DNA from: UBA7672 sp041398245
Lineage (GTDB): Bacteria > Pseudomonadota > Alphaproteobacteria > Caulobacterales > Hyphomonadaceae
NCBI GenBank assembly: GCA_041398245.1
Contig: JAWKVC010000011.1
Span: 72,622 to 136,621, forward strand
DNA: 64,000 bases
Direction of reading: 5' to 3'
Shown: positions 51,669-60,714 of the stretch, piece by piece
Numbering within the stretch: the first letter of the stretch is position 1
How the letters are laid out: each line of letters opens with the position of its first letter
The notes under the pieces: generated by a model
The model's input: the letters and a program-made list of their open reading frames with translations, nothing else
Told to the model about the DNA's origin: nothing
The model's database searches: none
Program-made: the position numbers and the translations under genes

Positions 51669-53156
51669 ATGTTCGACGCGCTGACAGACAGGCTTGGCAA
51701 GGTATTCGACGGCCTGACCGGCCGCGGCGCCCTGTCCGAGAAGGACGTCAACGAGGCCCTGCGTGAAATCCGCGTGGCGCTGCTCGAAGCCGACGTCGCC
51801 CTGCCGGTGGTCAAGAAATTCGTCGAGGACGTTCGCCCCCGCGCGGTCGGCGAGAATGTCATCAAGTCGATCAAGCCGGGCCAGCTCGTCGTCAAGATCG
51901 TGCACGATGTGCTGGTCGAGACCCTCGGCGGCGAGGAAGAGCCTGAGCCGCTGAAGATCGACAGCCCGCCCGCGGTCATCATGATGGCTGGTCTGCAGGG
52001 CTCGGGCAAAACCACCACGACCGGCAAGGTCGCCAAGCGCCTGAAGGAACAGGAGCGCAAGAAGGTTCTTGTCGCCTCGCTCGACACCCGCCGTCCGGCG
52101 GCCATGGAGCAGCTGACGATCCTTGCAGGACAGGCCGGCGTCGATGCGCTGCCGATCGTGGCCGGACAGCTGCCGGCCGATATCGCCCGCCGCGCCATCC
52201 AGGCCGCGAAATTCGGCGGCTATGACGTGCTGATGCTCGACACGGCGGGCCGGACGACGCTCGACGACCAGATGATGAACGAGGCGGCCGAGATCGCCGC
52301 CATCGCCGATCCCTCCGAAACGCTTCTCGTCGCCGATGCGCTCACGGGTCAGGATGCGGTCGAGACAGCCAAGCGCTTCCACGAACGCCTGCCGCTTACC
52401 GGTCTGGTGCTGACCCGGATGGATGGCGACGGCCGCGGCGGCGCTGCGCTGTCGATGCGGGCTGTCACGGGTCTTCCGATCCGCTTCATCGGCATGGGCG
52501 AAAAGCTCGACGGGCTCGACGTGTTCGACGCCCGCCGGATCGCCGGCCGTATCCTCGGGCAGGGCGACATCGTCAGCCTGGTCGAGAAAGCCAAGGCGGA
52601 ACTCGATCAGGCCGAGGCCGAGCGTGTCGCCAAGAAGATGGCGAAAGGCCAGTTCGATCTTGAGGATCTCGCCGGCCAGCTGCGCCAGATGCAGCGCATG
52701 GGCGGCCTTGGCGGCCTGATGGACCTGATGCCTGGCGTGAAGAACGCCAAGCAGCAGATGGCCGCCGCCGGCGTCGATGATCGCATGCTCAAGCGTCAGG
52801 AAGCGATCATCATGTCGATGACGCCGAAGGAGCGCCGCAAGCCGGACGTGCTGCAGGCCTCGCGCAAGCGCCGCATCGCTGCGGGCGCGGGCGTCGATGT
52901 GGCCGAGGTCAACAAGGTGCTGAAGATGCACCGCAACATGGCCGACATGATGAAACGCATGGGCAAGGGCGGCATGAAGGGCCTTGCCGGCATGCTGGGC
53001 AATATGGGCGGAGCCGGCGGAATGGGCGGCGGCGGACCGCAGGTGAACCAGGCGGCGCTGAACCAGCTCAAGAATCTTGGCGCCGGTCCCGGCGGGCCGA
53101 AACTGCCGGACCTCGGCGGCGGTCTTCCCGGTCTTGGGGGAGACAAGAAGAAATGA
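51669..53156 (+). CDS. ffh: Signal recognition particle protein Ffh
   Basis: 495 residues. N domain, then GTPase with GLQGSGKTTT (about 108-117), DTRRPAAMEQL, DTAGR and TRMDGDGRGGAALS, then a Met-rich M domain (MQRMGGLGGLMDLMPGVKNA). The end is Gly-rich. Binds signal peptides and 4.5S RNA to target membrane proteins. Overlaps the next gene by ATGA (53153-53156). Confidence 0.97.
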   Translation: MFDALTDRLGKVFDGLTGRGALSEKDVNEALREIRVALLEADVALPVVKKFVEDVRPRAVGENVIKSIKPGQLVVKIVHDVLVETLGGEEEPEPLKIDSPPAVIMMAGLQGSGKTTTTGKVAKRLKEQERKKVLVASLDTRRPAAMEQLTILAGQAGVDALPIVAGQLPADIARRAIQAAKFGGYDVLMLDTAGRTTLDDQMMNEAAEIAAIADPSETLLVADALTGQDAVETAKRFHERLPLTGLVLTRMDGDGRGGAALSMRAVTGLPIRFIGMGEKLDGLDVFDARRIAGRILGQGDIVSLVEKAKAELDQAEAERVAKKMAKGQFDLEDLAGQLRQMQRMGGLGGLMDLMPGVKNAKQQMAAAGVDDRMLKRQEAIIMSMTPKERRKPDVLQASRKRRIAAGAGVDVAEVNKVLKMHRNMADMMKRMGKGGMKGLAGMLGNMGGAGGMGGGGPQVNQAALNQLKNLGAGPGGPKLPDLGGGLPGLGGDKKK

Positions 53157-53446
53157 CGCTGGATCCCGCCGCCGAACTCAAACGTTTGCGCGCGTCGATC
53201 GACAACATCGATGCGGCGGTCGTTCATATGCTGGCCGAGCGCTTCAAGGCGACCAAGGCCGTGGGCGAACTCAAGGCGGCGCACGCCATGCCGCCGGCCG
53301 ACAAGTCGCGCGAGGCCGAACAGATCGCGCGTTTGCGCCAGCTGGCGAAGGACGCCGATCTCGATCCCGACTTCGCCGAGAAATTCCTCACCTTCATCGT
53401 GACGGAAGTGATCCGCCATCACGAGAAACTACAGGGGAAGGGCTGA
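53153..53446 (+). CDS. Chorismate mutase, AroQ type
   Basis: 97 residues, a three-helix AroQ domain: LKRLRASIDNIDAAVVHMLA, RFKATKAVGELKA, and a final helix LTFIVTEVIRHHEKLQ. The active-site Arg and Lys pattern fits. Makes prephenate for Phe and Tyr. Position between ffh and rpsP is known in other alphaproteobacteria. Translationally coupled to ffh. Confidence 0.9.
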   Translation: MTLDPAAELKRLRASIDNIDAAVVHMLAERFKATKAVGELKAAHAMPPADKSREAEQIARLRQLAKDADLDPDFAEKFLTFIVTEVIRHHEKLQGKG

Positions 53447-53504
53447 CGCCCGACCCACAGATCGCAAACAACCTTACCTGGAAATAGAAAGAAGAGAGTA
53501 GACC

Positions 53505-53903
53505 ATGTCCCTGAAAATCCGTCTGGCCCGCGGCGGCTCCACCCACCGCCCGTACTACAACGTCGTGATCGCCGACTCGCGTTCGGCCCGCGATGGCCGC
53601 TTCATCGAGAAGATCGGCGCCTACAACCCGCTGCTCGGCAAGGAAGACGAGAAGCGCTTCTCGGTCGACATCGAGAAGGCCAAGGCCTGGCTCGCCAAAG
53701 GCGCCCAGCCGACCGATCGCGTCGCCCGCTATCTCGCGAAAGCCGGCCTTGTGAAGTGGGAGCACGGCAACAACCCGAAAGCCGCAGAGCCGGGCGAGAA
53801 AGCCAAGGAACGCGCCAAGGAGCGCGCCGAGCGTGAAGAAGCCCGCCGCGCCGCCGCTGAGGCTCCGGCGGAAGCTCCGACCGAAGAAGCCGCCGCCGAG
53901 TAG
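53505..53903 (+). CDS. rpsP: 30S ribosomal protein S16
   Basis: 132 residues. Opens MSLKIRLARGGSTHRPYYNV, then DGRFIEKIGAYNPL and GAQPTDRVARYLAKAGL. The Lys/Ala/Glu-rich extension at the end is common in alphaproteobacteria. Its stop TAG overlaps the GTG start of the next gene by one base. Confidence 0.97.
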   Translation: MSLKIRLARGGSTHRPYYNVVIADSRSARDGRFIEKIGAYNPLLGKEDEKRFSVDIEKAKAWLAKGAQPTDRVARYLAKAGLVKWEHGNNPKAAEPGEKAKERAKERAEREEARRAAAEAPAEAPTEEAAAE

Positions 53904-54406
53904 TGTCGGCCATAACGGTCCGCGATGCAGGCGAGGGGGACGAGGATTTCATCCTCGCCCTCAATGCCGCCTGCACGCCGGCCGTCGGCGACATGACCCG
54001 CCAGAAATACCGGCAGCTCGCCGGCTGGTCATGGCGCACCCTGGTTGCGGAAGCCCACGGCAAGCCCGTGGGCTTCATGATTCTGGTCCGGCCCGGCTCA
54101 TCCTATCCAAGCGACAACTATGGCTGGTTCGAGACGACGTTTGCGCGTCACCTCTATGTCGACCGGATCGCCGTGGCTGAGTCTGCGCGGGGCCTTGGCG
54201 TCGGCCGGGCGCTCTACGAAGAGGCCCTGCGGCTCGCCGCCGAACTGGGCGAAGAACGCGTGACGGCGGAGGTCAACGAGGATCCGCCAAATCCGGAAAG
54301 CATGGCGTTCCACATGAAGCTGGGTTTCCGTCATCTGCTCTCGCGCATGTCAGGGTCGGGCAAGCGCGTCGCCATGCTGGAGCGTCCCTTGAACGCGCTT
54401 GCCTGA
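53903..54406 (+). CDS. GNAT family N-acetyltransferase
   Basis: 167 residues from GTG at 53903, coupled to rpsP by TAGTG. Acetyl-CoA loop RGLGVGRALYEEA (Q/RxxGxG/A type) at about 95-107, followed by NEDPPNPESMAFHMKLGF. Substrate unknown. It splits the usual rpsP-rimM pair. Confidence 0.88.
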   Translation: MSAITVRDAGEGDEDFILALNAACTPAVGDMTRQKYRQLAGWSWRTLVAEAHGKPVGFMILVRPGSSYPSDNYGWFETTFARHLYVDRIAVAESARGLGVGRALYEEALRLAAELGEERVTAEVNEDPPNPESMAFHMKLGFRHLLSRMSGSGKRVAMLERPLNALA

Positions 54407-54460
54407 ATTGGGCTCCTCGTGTCCATTTCGACCTCATCAGATTTGGTTGGGGAGGGATGT

Positions 54461-55174
54461 GTGAAGGCGTCGCTGAAGTTCGTCGTCATCGGAAGTCTGG
54501 GCCTGTTGGCTTCGGTGCTCGTCCCGGAGGCTGCCGCACAGAACCCCAAGTGCAAGAAAGTGGTCACGGCCGTTGATTTCGATTGGGTTTCAAGCCCGGA
54601 GTTCGAACAATGCGCGGCGGACGGCGATGCGGACGCCGAAGCGCTCTTGGGGATGATGTATTGGGCTGCGTCGGAAGACGGGGGATGGCCGGAGGAGTAT
54701 GGCTTCGATCCGGACCTGACGGTCGAGGAGTTGCGCGCCCGGGGTTTTGCATCGTTGAGAAGCGCCGCTGAGAAAGGGCAGGCTGCGGCGATGAATGAAA
54801 TCGGACTGGCCTATCTCGACGCAGAGTACGGCTTTGAGCGGGATGCGGCGGCGGCGCATGAATGGCTGACGCGCGGGTCCGACGCCGGAGACGTCATCGC
54901 GCCTTACAATCTGGCGCGTATCTATGTTCAGGGAATTGGGGTCCCGCCGTCGGCGGAGACGGCGGAAAGGTTTCTGAAGCTGTCAGCCGAACGGAACTAT
55001 CGCCCCGCGATCTGTTCACTGCGTGTGCTGTTGGAACAGCGCCTTTCATTTCCTTCGGCGATACATCAGACCTATTACGCAGTAGCGCGCGGGTTCCAGC
55101 CCGATGCGCGGTGCTGGCCATTCGAGATCATGCCGGAATTGCGTGAAACTGAAACGCTGGCTGGCGCCGATTGA
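54461..55174 (+). CDS. Secreted Sel1-repeat protein
   Basis: 237 residues from GTG at 54461, where GGGAGGG precedes; a GTG at 54419 lacks this. Signal peptide KASLKFVVIGSLGLLASVLV ends EAAAQ. Then Sel1-like repeats (AAEKGQAAAMNEIGLAYLD, then APYNLARIYVQGIG). Two or three repeats at most, and Cys residues that may pair. Likely periplasmic adaptor; function unknown. Sits between rpsP and rimM, possibly cotranscribed. Confidence 0.72.
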   Translation: MKASLKFVVIGSLGLLASVLVPEAAAQNPKCKKVVTAVDFDWVSSPEFEQCAADGDADAEALLGMMYWAASEDGGWPEEYGFDPDLTVEELRARGFASLRSAAEKGQAAAMNEIGLAYLDAEYGFERDAAAAHEWLTRGSDAGDVIAPYNLARIYVQGIGVPPSAETAERFLKLSAERNYRPAICSLRVLLEQRLSFPSAIHQTYYAVARGFQPDARCWPFEIMPELRETETLAGAD

Positions 55175-55178
55175 ACGA

Positions 55179-55727
55179 ATGGCGAATAACTCAAATCTCG
55201 TGGTTGTCGCCCAGATCGCAGGCGCCTTTGGCGTCAAAGGCGAAGCACGCGTGCGATCCTTCACGGATGATCCGGCCGCCGCGTTCACCTATGGGCCCCT
55301 GCTGGATGCGGATGGCCGGGTGGTGATGACACCGGTGAAGCATCGGCCGCTGAACGAGGGCTTCGGCGTCATCACGGCCGAGAAGAAGCAGCGCGAGGAA
55401 TGGGAGGCGATGCGTGGCACGCTTCTTCATGTCGCGCGCGAAGCGCTGCCGGAGCCGGTCGAGGAGGAAGGCGAAGTCTATGTCGCCGATCTCATCGGCG
55501 CCGATGTCGTCCATGTCGACGGCCGCCGGCTGGGCCGGGTAAAGGCCGTGCATGATTTCGGCGCGGGCGATCTTGTCGAAGTGCAGCCCGAAACCGGCCA
55601 GACCTATTTCCTGCCCTTCACTGAAGAGGTCTTCGTCGTCCTCGATGTCGAGGGCCGCACGCTGCGCGTCGATCCTGATCCGGCGTTGTTGCCCGAAGGG
55701 CTGTCGGTGAAGCGCGAGGACGGCTGA
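55179..55727 (+). CDS. rimM: 16S rRNA processing protein RimM
   Basis: 182 residues from ATG at 55179 (MANNSNLVVVAQIAGAFGVK). N-terminal RimM domain with AGAFGVKGEARVRSF, then the PRC-barrel half with VYVADLIGADV, HDFGAGDLVEV and FLPFTEEVFVVLDVEGRTL. Helps mature the 30S head and binds S19. trmD and rplS, which usually follow, are absent here. Confidence 0.93.
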   Translation: MANNSNLVVVAQIAGAFGVKGEARVRSFTDDPAAAFTYGPLLDADGRVVMTPVKHRPLNEGFGVITAEKKQREEWEAMRGTLLHVAREALPEPVEEEGEVYVADLIGADVVHVDGRRLGRVKAVHDFGAGDLVEVQPETGQTYFLPFTEEVFVVLDVEGRTLRVDPDPALLPEGLSVKREDG

Positions 55728-55730
55728 CCG

Positions 55731-57395
55731 TCAGCCGCAATCGCCGGTCGGGCTGATCAGCTGATAGTAGAGCGTCGCCGCCTTGTCTTCCGACTGCAGG
55801 AGATTGCGGCGGATGGCGCCGCGCGCGCCCTTGTCGCGCAGGCGCACATGCAGCTGTTTCTCGATATACTCCGACAGCTCCTGCGGCATGATCGCGATGT
55901 TGCGGGTCTCGTTGAAGGTCGTATCGCGCCAGACGATCAGACAGGCTGAGCGCGTCCGTCGCGGCGGATAGGCGTCCGGGGCCGCCGTCGCATCCAGAAC
56001 GCGGGCGCGCGGGAAAGCGGCGCGCAGATTGCCGGTCAGATGGATATCCGCACCGACGATGGTGCCGTCAGAGAAACCCGCTTCCCTTAGCGCCGCGGCC
56101 CAGTCGGAGATCGGGGCGTAGGGCCTGCAGCCGCCCTCCCGGCACATCGCGATTTCCATCTGCGCCTCGACGAACCGGCCGCCGATCACAAGAAGGGCGA
56201 AGGCCACCACGATGGCTCCGAAGGCGCGGATCGCGACCGGGAAATCGCCGGCCCTTTTCACATGTGCGAACAGCCATATCGGCAGCGTGAACAGCACCGG
56301 CATCATCCAGTGCGGCTTGTAGGCCTGTACGCCGAGAACGACGCTCACCAGATAGATCAGCGCCGCAAACAATGCCGAGCGCAGGAACAGCCGGCGCCAG
56401 GCGAGCTCATGCGGTTCCTCGTCCGTGTTGCGGCGGGGGAAGAGCGGATAGATCACCGGCAGCCAAAGCGTCCAGAACAGCATCATCCAGAACAGCAGCA
56501 GCGGCAGGCTGAACTCCAGAAGGGCGCGCCCCAGCTGCGCGGCCGCATTCCCCACGCGCTCCAGCCAGGCGGAGTCGATCTCCCAAGAGGCGGCATATTC
56601 ACGCGCCGCCTCGCCGATGGAGCCGATATGGGTTCCGACCCAGACAGCGTAGGGCGAATAGATCGCCGCCGCGATCAGCATCGCCGTCAGCAGACGCCCC
56701 ACACTCATCGCATCGCGGAAGAAGGGCGATAGCGCGATCCCGAGCAGCAGCGCAGCAGGGAAGGCGGCGAACAGATGGTGGGTCAGAAGCCCGATCCCCA
56801 TCGCAAAGCCGAGATAGACCCAGTCACGCCGCCGCCGCCAGGTAAGGATGCGGGTGAAGGCATGCAGGCAGATCGCGAGCACAGCCATGAGGCCGACACC
56901 GCCCAGCAGGTCTTCATGCGCCGCCCAGCCGATCTGGAAGGTCAGCGCCCAGGCCCCAAGCGCCGCCGCCGAAACGCCCGGCCGGATCAGCACATTGCGC
57001 GCGGAGAGGTAGTAGAAGGCCAGACCGATGAACAGCAGCACGTATTTGACGCCGAAGATCAGCGGCGGGGAGATCGGGCCCGTGCGTGTCGCCAGCCAGT
57101 GCAGCCAGGCCAGCATGGGCGGCTGCCGGGCTTCGTATCCAAGCTGGAACGATTGCGAGAAGAGGAGCTGGTCGGCCTCCTCGAAGGTGTAAACCGGCGC
57201 CACGAAGACGCGGATCATCCAGTGGATGACGCAATAGACCAGGATGGTCATCATCACGGCCGAGCGGTCGAGCCGGACAAACGCCTCAAGGGACGAGCCG
57301 GCTTCCCGTTGGGGCTGGCGCTGGCGTTTCGCCGCCCGGGCCGCCTCCCGCTGGGCCTTCCTGCTCTGCCTGGGCTGACGGATCGGCTGCTTCAC
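55731..57395 (-). CDS. GT39/ArnT-like membrane glycosyltransferase
   Basis: 554 residues. A basic N-terminus, then about ten membrane helices and a C-terminal soluble domain. The first loop FEEADQLLFSQSFQLGYEAR, ahead of PPMLAWLHWL, matches the PMT/ArnT fold, with its acidic catalytic pair. Uses a polyprenyl-phosphate sugar donor in the inner membrane to modify lipid A or protein. The next gene upstream, a DPM1-like GT2, could make that donor. Confidence 0.85.
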   Translation of the reverse strand: MKQPIRQPRQSRKAQREAARAAKRQRQPQREAGSSLEAFVRLDRSAVMMTILVYCVIHWMIRVFVAPVYTFEEADQLLFSQSFQLGYEARQPPMLAWLHWLATRTGPISPPLIFGVKYVLLFIGLAFYYLSARNVLIRPGVSAAALGAWALTFQIGWAAHEDLLGGVGLMAVLAICLHAFTRILTWRRRRDWVYLGFAMGIGLLTHHLFAAFPAALLLGIALSPFFRDAMSVGRLLTAMLIAAAIYSPYAVWVGTHIGSIGEAAREYAASWEIDSAWLERVGNAAAQLGRALLEFSLPLLLFWMMLFWTLWLPVIYPLFPRRNTDEEPHELAWRRLFLRSALFAALIYLVSVVLGVQAYKPHWMMPVLFTLPIWLFAHVKRAGDFPVAIRAFGAIVVAFALLVIGGRFVEAQMEIAMCREGGCRPYAPISDWAAALREAGFSDGTIVGADIHLTGNLRAAFPRARVLDATAAPDAYPPRRTRSACLIVWRDTTFNETRNIAIMPQELSEYIEKQLHVRLRDKGARGAIRRNLLQSEDKAATLYYQLISPTGDCG

Positions 57396-57437
57396 GCGCT
57401 TCTTCCACTCTACTGGCGCCGCCGGAGCGGGAGCGAT

Positions 57438-58208
57438 CTAGCGCGGCTTGCGCGGATCATCCCATTCGGCGGCGATGCCATAGCCTGCCCGCCGCACAAG
57501 CCATATCATGCCGAAGAGGTCTACAAGTCCGGCGCCGAAACGACCCAGAAATCCGTATTTGGAAACGCCGTGGCGCCTCTGCCTGTCTGCGACAGGCTCC
57601 TCGCGCACCTGCCAGCCCGCCCGTTTCACCAGCGCCGGAAGAAAGCGGTGCATCGAGGCGAAGTAGGGCAGGTCCTGGAAGGCGCGGGTCCGGATCAGCT
57701 TGAAGCCGCAACCCGTGTCGGTCGCATCATCCCGCAGGCAGAAGCGCCGGACGCCGTTGGCGATGCGCGACTGCAGCCACTTGAAACCGCTGTCATTCCG
57801 GCTGGTGCGACGCCCGCAGATGATGCCCAGCGCCGGCTCCTCGTTCTTCAGCACCACAGTGTCCCAGATCCGGCGGGAATCGGCCGGATCGTTCTGGCCG
57901 TCGCCGTCCAGCAATTGAACCCAGTCGCCGGCGCAATGACGCAGGCCCGTGAACAGGGCGGCCGATTTGCCCCGCCTCTGGATGTGGGTCAGCGTCTTGA
58001 TCCGGTCGGGCCGCTTCGCCTGTTCGGCGGCGAGTTCGGAACCGGTCGCATCTGACGAACAGTCGTTGACGCAGACAATCTCGTAGTCGACGCCATCAAG
58101 CGCGGCATGAACCTCGTCCAGCAGGGGCTGGATATTGCCGGCCTCGTTGTAGAAGGGGATCAGCACGGACAGGGCGCGGCGCTGGGATTGCAGCGTGTCT
58201 GGACCCAA
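57438..58208 (-). CDS. GT2 glycosyltransferase, dolichol-phosphate mannosyltransferase-like
   Basis: About 256 residues from a TTG at 58208 (GAAGGA upstream); a GTG at 58268 and longer frames are possible but lack family support. Core: SVLIPFYNEAGNIQPLLDEV, NDCSSDATG and the DxD in LLDGDGQNDPAD. Ends before a hydrophobic region (FGMIWLVRRAGYGIAA). Makes a lipid-linked sugar, likely for the membrane GT that follows by 42 nt. Confidence 0.85.
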   Translation of the reverse strand: MGPDTLQSQRRALSVLIPFYNEAGNIQPLLDEVHAALDGVDYEIVCVNDCSSDATGSELAAEQAKRPDRIKTLTHIQRRGKSAALFTGLRHCAGDWVQLLDGDGQNDPADSRRIWDTVVLKNEEPALGIICGRRTSRNDSGFKWLQSRIANGVRRFCLRDDATDTGCGFKLIRTRAFQDLPYFASMHRFLPALVKRAGWQVREEPVADRQRRHGVSKYGFLGRFGAGLVDLFGMIWLVRRAGYGIAAEWDDPRKPR

Positions 58209-58453
58209 GGCGGCTTGTCCTTCGAAACTGTTGCTTGCGAAGCATCGGAAGGGTTGGACCTCTAGCACATCCTTGGGTCGCCGGAAGGCGCATCGCCTCT
58301 TGGGCGCGCGCCTCATGCCGGGCTGCGGCAAGAAAATGCGACAACGCGGTTATGAAACTTGCCCCTAGGACAGGACTGCACTTGCCGCTAGCGTCTGCTA
58401 GACTGTGTCAAGCAGAGTCCAGTCCACCGCGAACCAGACGCAGGAGCCTCGCC

Positions 58454-59761
58454 ATGGCCGATACGGCGACACCACCGACCCCCACAAAAGCGGGCGCGGA
58501 GGCCTTCCGGGTAAATGGTCTGGCGAAGGATGCAACGCCGCCCAAGGCCAGCGAGATCGATCTCGCGAATTTCGACATCACCGATCCGGAGCTGTGGCGG
58601 CAGGAAGCCTTCTGGGACTATTTCACGCGGATGCGGAAGGAAGCCCCGGTCAACTACACGCCGGACAGCCCGTTCGGTCCCTACTGGAACATCACGACCT
58701 ACAAGGACATCATGACCGTGGACACGAGCCACGGCGTGTTCTCGTCCGAAGGCGGCATCACCGTCGTCGATCAGGACGAGGACTTCCAGCTGCCGATGTT
58801 CATCGCAATGGATCCTCCCAAGCACGACCTGCAGCGCAAGACGGTGCAGTCGATCGTCGGGCCGGAGAATCTCAAATCCTTCGAGACGCTGATCCGCTCG
58901 CGCACCAAGAAACTGTTCGACGAGCTACCTGTCGGCGAGACATTCGACTGGGTCGACCGCGTCTCGATCGAACTGACCACCATGATGCTCGCGACCCTGT
59001 TCGACTTTCCGTTCGAGGATCGCCGCAAGCTGACACGCTGGTCCGATGTCGCGACCGGCCGCAATAATCCCGAGATCGTCACCAGCGAAGAACAATGGCG
59101 AGGCGAGCTGCTCGAATGCCTCGGCTACTTCACGCGGCTGTGGAACGAGCGTGTCAACGCCGAACCGAAGGGCGACCTTGTCTCCATGCTCGCGCACGGC
59201 GAGCACACGCGGAACATGAACCCGCAGGAATATCTCGGAAACCTGCTGCTGCTGATCGTTGGCGGCAACGACACCACCCGCAACTCGATGACGGGCGGCG
59301 TCTACGCCATGATGAAGCTGTGGCCGGACCAGTGGGAGAAGCTGAAAGCCAATCCCGACCTGCTGCCCTCGGCTGTCTCGGAAATCATCCGCTGGCAGAC
59401 GCCGCTGGCCCACATGCGCCGCACGGCCCTCGAGGACTACGAGCTCGGCGGCAAGACGATCCGCAAGGGCGACAAGGTGCTGATGTGGTATGTCTCGGGC
59501 AACCGCGACGAAACCCAGTTCAACAAGCCGGAAGTCGTCAACATCGAACGCCCGATGGTGCGCCGTCACCTGTCCTTCGGCTTTGGTATCCACCGCTGCG
59601 TCGGCAACCGTCTGGCGGAGCTGCAGCTGCAGATCCTGTGGGAGGAAATCCTCGCGCGCTTCGACCGCATCGAGGTTCTGGCCGATCCGGAACGCGTGCC
59701 CAGCTCCTTCGTGAAGGGCTATGTGTCGATGCCGGTGCGCCTGCATCCGAAGAAGACATAG
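58454..59761 (+). CDS. Cytochrome P450, CYP153-like
   Basis: 435 residues from ATG at 58454 (CAGGAGCC). I-helix GGNDTTRNSM, ExxR in EIIR, and haem Cys about 382 in FGFGIHRCVGNRLAE. The sequence LSFGFGIHRC and LQILWEEIL resemble CYP153 alkane hydroxylases. These need ferredoxin and ferredoxin reductase; neither is next to it. Divergent from the GT2 gene. Confidence 0.88.
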   Translation: MADTATPPTPTKAGAEAFRVNGLAKDATPPKASEIDLANFDITDPELWRQEAFWDYFTRMRKEAPVNYTPDSPFGPYWNITTYKDIMTVDTSHGVFSSEGGITVVDQDEDFQLPMFIAMDPPKHDLQRKTVQSIVGPENLKSFETLIRSRTKKLFDELPVGETFDWVDRVSIELTTMMLATLFDFPFEDRRKLTRWSDVATGRNNPEIVTSEEQWRGELLECLGYFTRLWNERVNAEPKGDLVSMLAHGEHTRNMNPQEYLGNLLLLIVGGNDTTRNSMTGGVYAMMKLWPDQWEKLKANPDLLPSAVSEIIRWQTPLAHMRRTALEDYELGGKTIRKGDKVLMWYVSGNRDETQFNKPEVVNIERPMVRRHLSFGFGIHRCVGNRLAELQLQILWEEILARFDRIEVLADPERVPSSFVKGYVSMPVRLHPKKT

Positions 59762-59776
59762 GCCGGAGCGCGGAAG

Positions 59777-60700
59777 CTACGGGCTGCAGCTTGCCGCCGG
59801 CGGCTGGACGCGCGAATAGCTGCGCCCAACCCACGCGTTATGATCGCCTTCCCATGTCGCCTTGGCGTAGTTGTCGCTGAGACCGGAAGCGGTCGCCGCC
59901 CACGCGCCCACATCGATCATGTAGTCCTCGCCCGCCAGATTCATCGGCTTGGTGCGCGTGAAATATTCGATGTGGCGGTAAAGCGGCGCGCAGGGGTGGT
60001 TTTGCGCAACGTCCTCCATGGCAAAGGCGACGGCGCGGTGATCCGGATGATCGCCCGGGTTCAGCGCTTCATCCAGCTCGGCGATATGAAACGTCAGGCC
60101 CGAGCCGGCGACCTGTTCGGCCTTCACGATCGCATTCAGCGTCGCGACAAGCTCCGCCCAGCTCTGATAGCGCGCGGCGCCGTCGATCGTCTCGGTCGCC
60201 TCCGTCTCGCCGGCGCGCAAGCGAGTCAGCGATTGCGGATGCGGCGTGTAGACCGTTCCGTTGACGATGTTGCCGTCCGGAATGCGCAGGAAATAGACCA
60301 CGGCGTTGGCATAGGCGTAGCGCTGCACCTTGTGCCCCGCATACTCCACGACCGCGCCGGCCATCGCCACGCCCTTGCCTGCCGTAGGGCCCGCGGCATT
60401 GGCCATGAAGCGCACCGCCCGTAGCGCGCCTTCCTCGCGCGCGAGATAGTAGGGAACAGGCTCGCCGCCCACGCCTGCGCCGGCGTCGCCCGCTGTCACA
60501 TGGATAAACACCGCCTTCTCCTGCGGTTCGTCCATCGCGTGATACGCCTCGGGATTCATGAACAGCTGCCAGTCATCCTGGTGCGCAACGGCAAAAACGC
60601 TGACCATTGGCGGCGAGGGCGCTTGCGCCTGCTGTTCGCCAGGCGCCGAGACACAGGCGGACGCCAGAAGCGCCAGCGAAACGATGTGGACCGGTTTCAG
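59777..60700 (-). CDS. PIG-L family deacetylase lipoprotein
   Basis: About 307 residues. Zn motifs AHQDDWQ (HxDD) and GDHPDHRAV (HPDH). A signal peptide (KPVHIVSLALLASAC) has a lipobox. No ATG, GTG or TTG lies near it; the only in-frame codon at a fitting distance from GGGGAGG is CTG at 60700, so either CTG is used or one base is wrong. PIG-L enzymes deacetylate N-acetyl sugars. It follows the amidase by 14 nt, so they are coupled. Confidence 0.8.
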   Translation of the reverse strand: MKPVHIVSLALLASACVSAPGEQQAQAPSPPMVSVFAVAHQDDWQLFMNPEAYHAMDEPQEKAVFIHVTAGDAGAGVGGEPVPYYLAREEGALRAVRFMANAAGPTAGKGVAMAGAVVEYAGHKVQRYAYANAVVYFLRIPDGNIVNGTVYTPHPQSLTRLRAGETEATETIDGAARYQSWAELVATLNAIVKAEQVAGSGLTFHIAELDEALNPGDHPDHRAVAFAMEDVAQNHPCAPLYRHIEYFTRTKPMNLAGEDYMIDVGAWAATASGLSDNYAKATWEGDHNAWVGRSYSRVQPPAASCSP

Positions 60701-60714
60701 GTGCGCCTCCCCGG

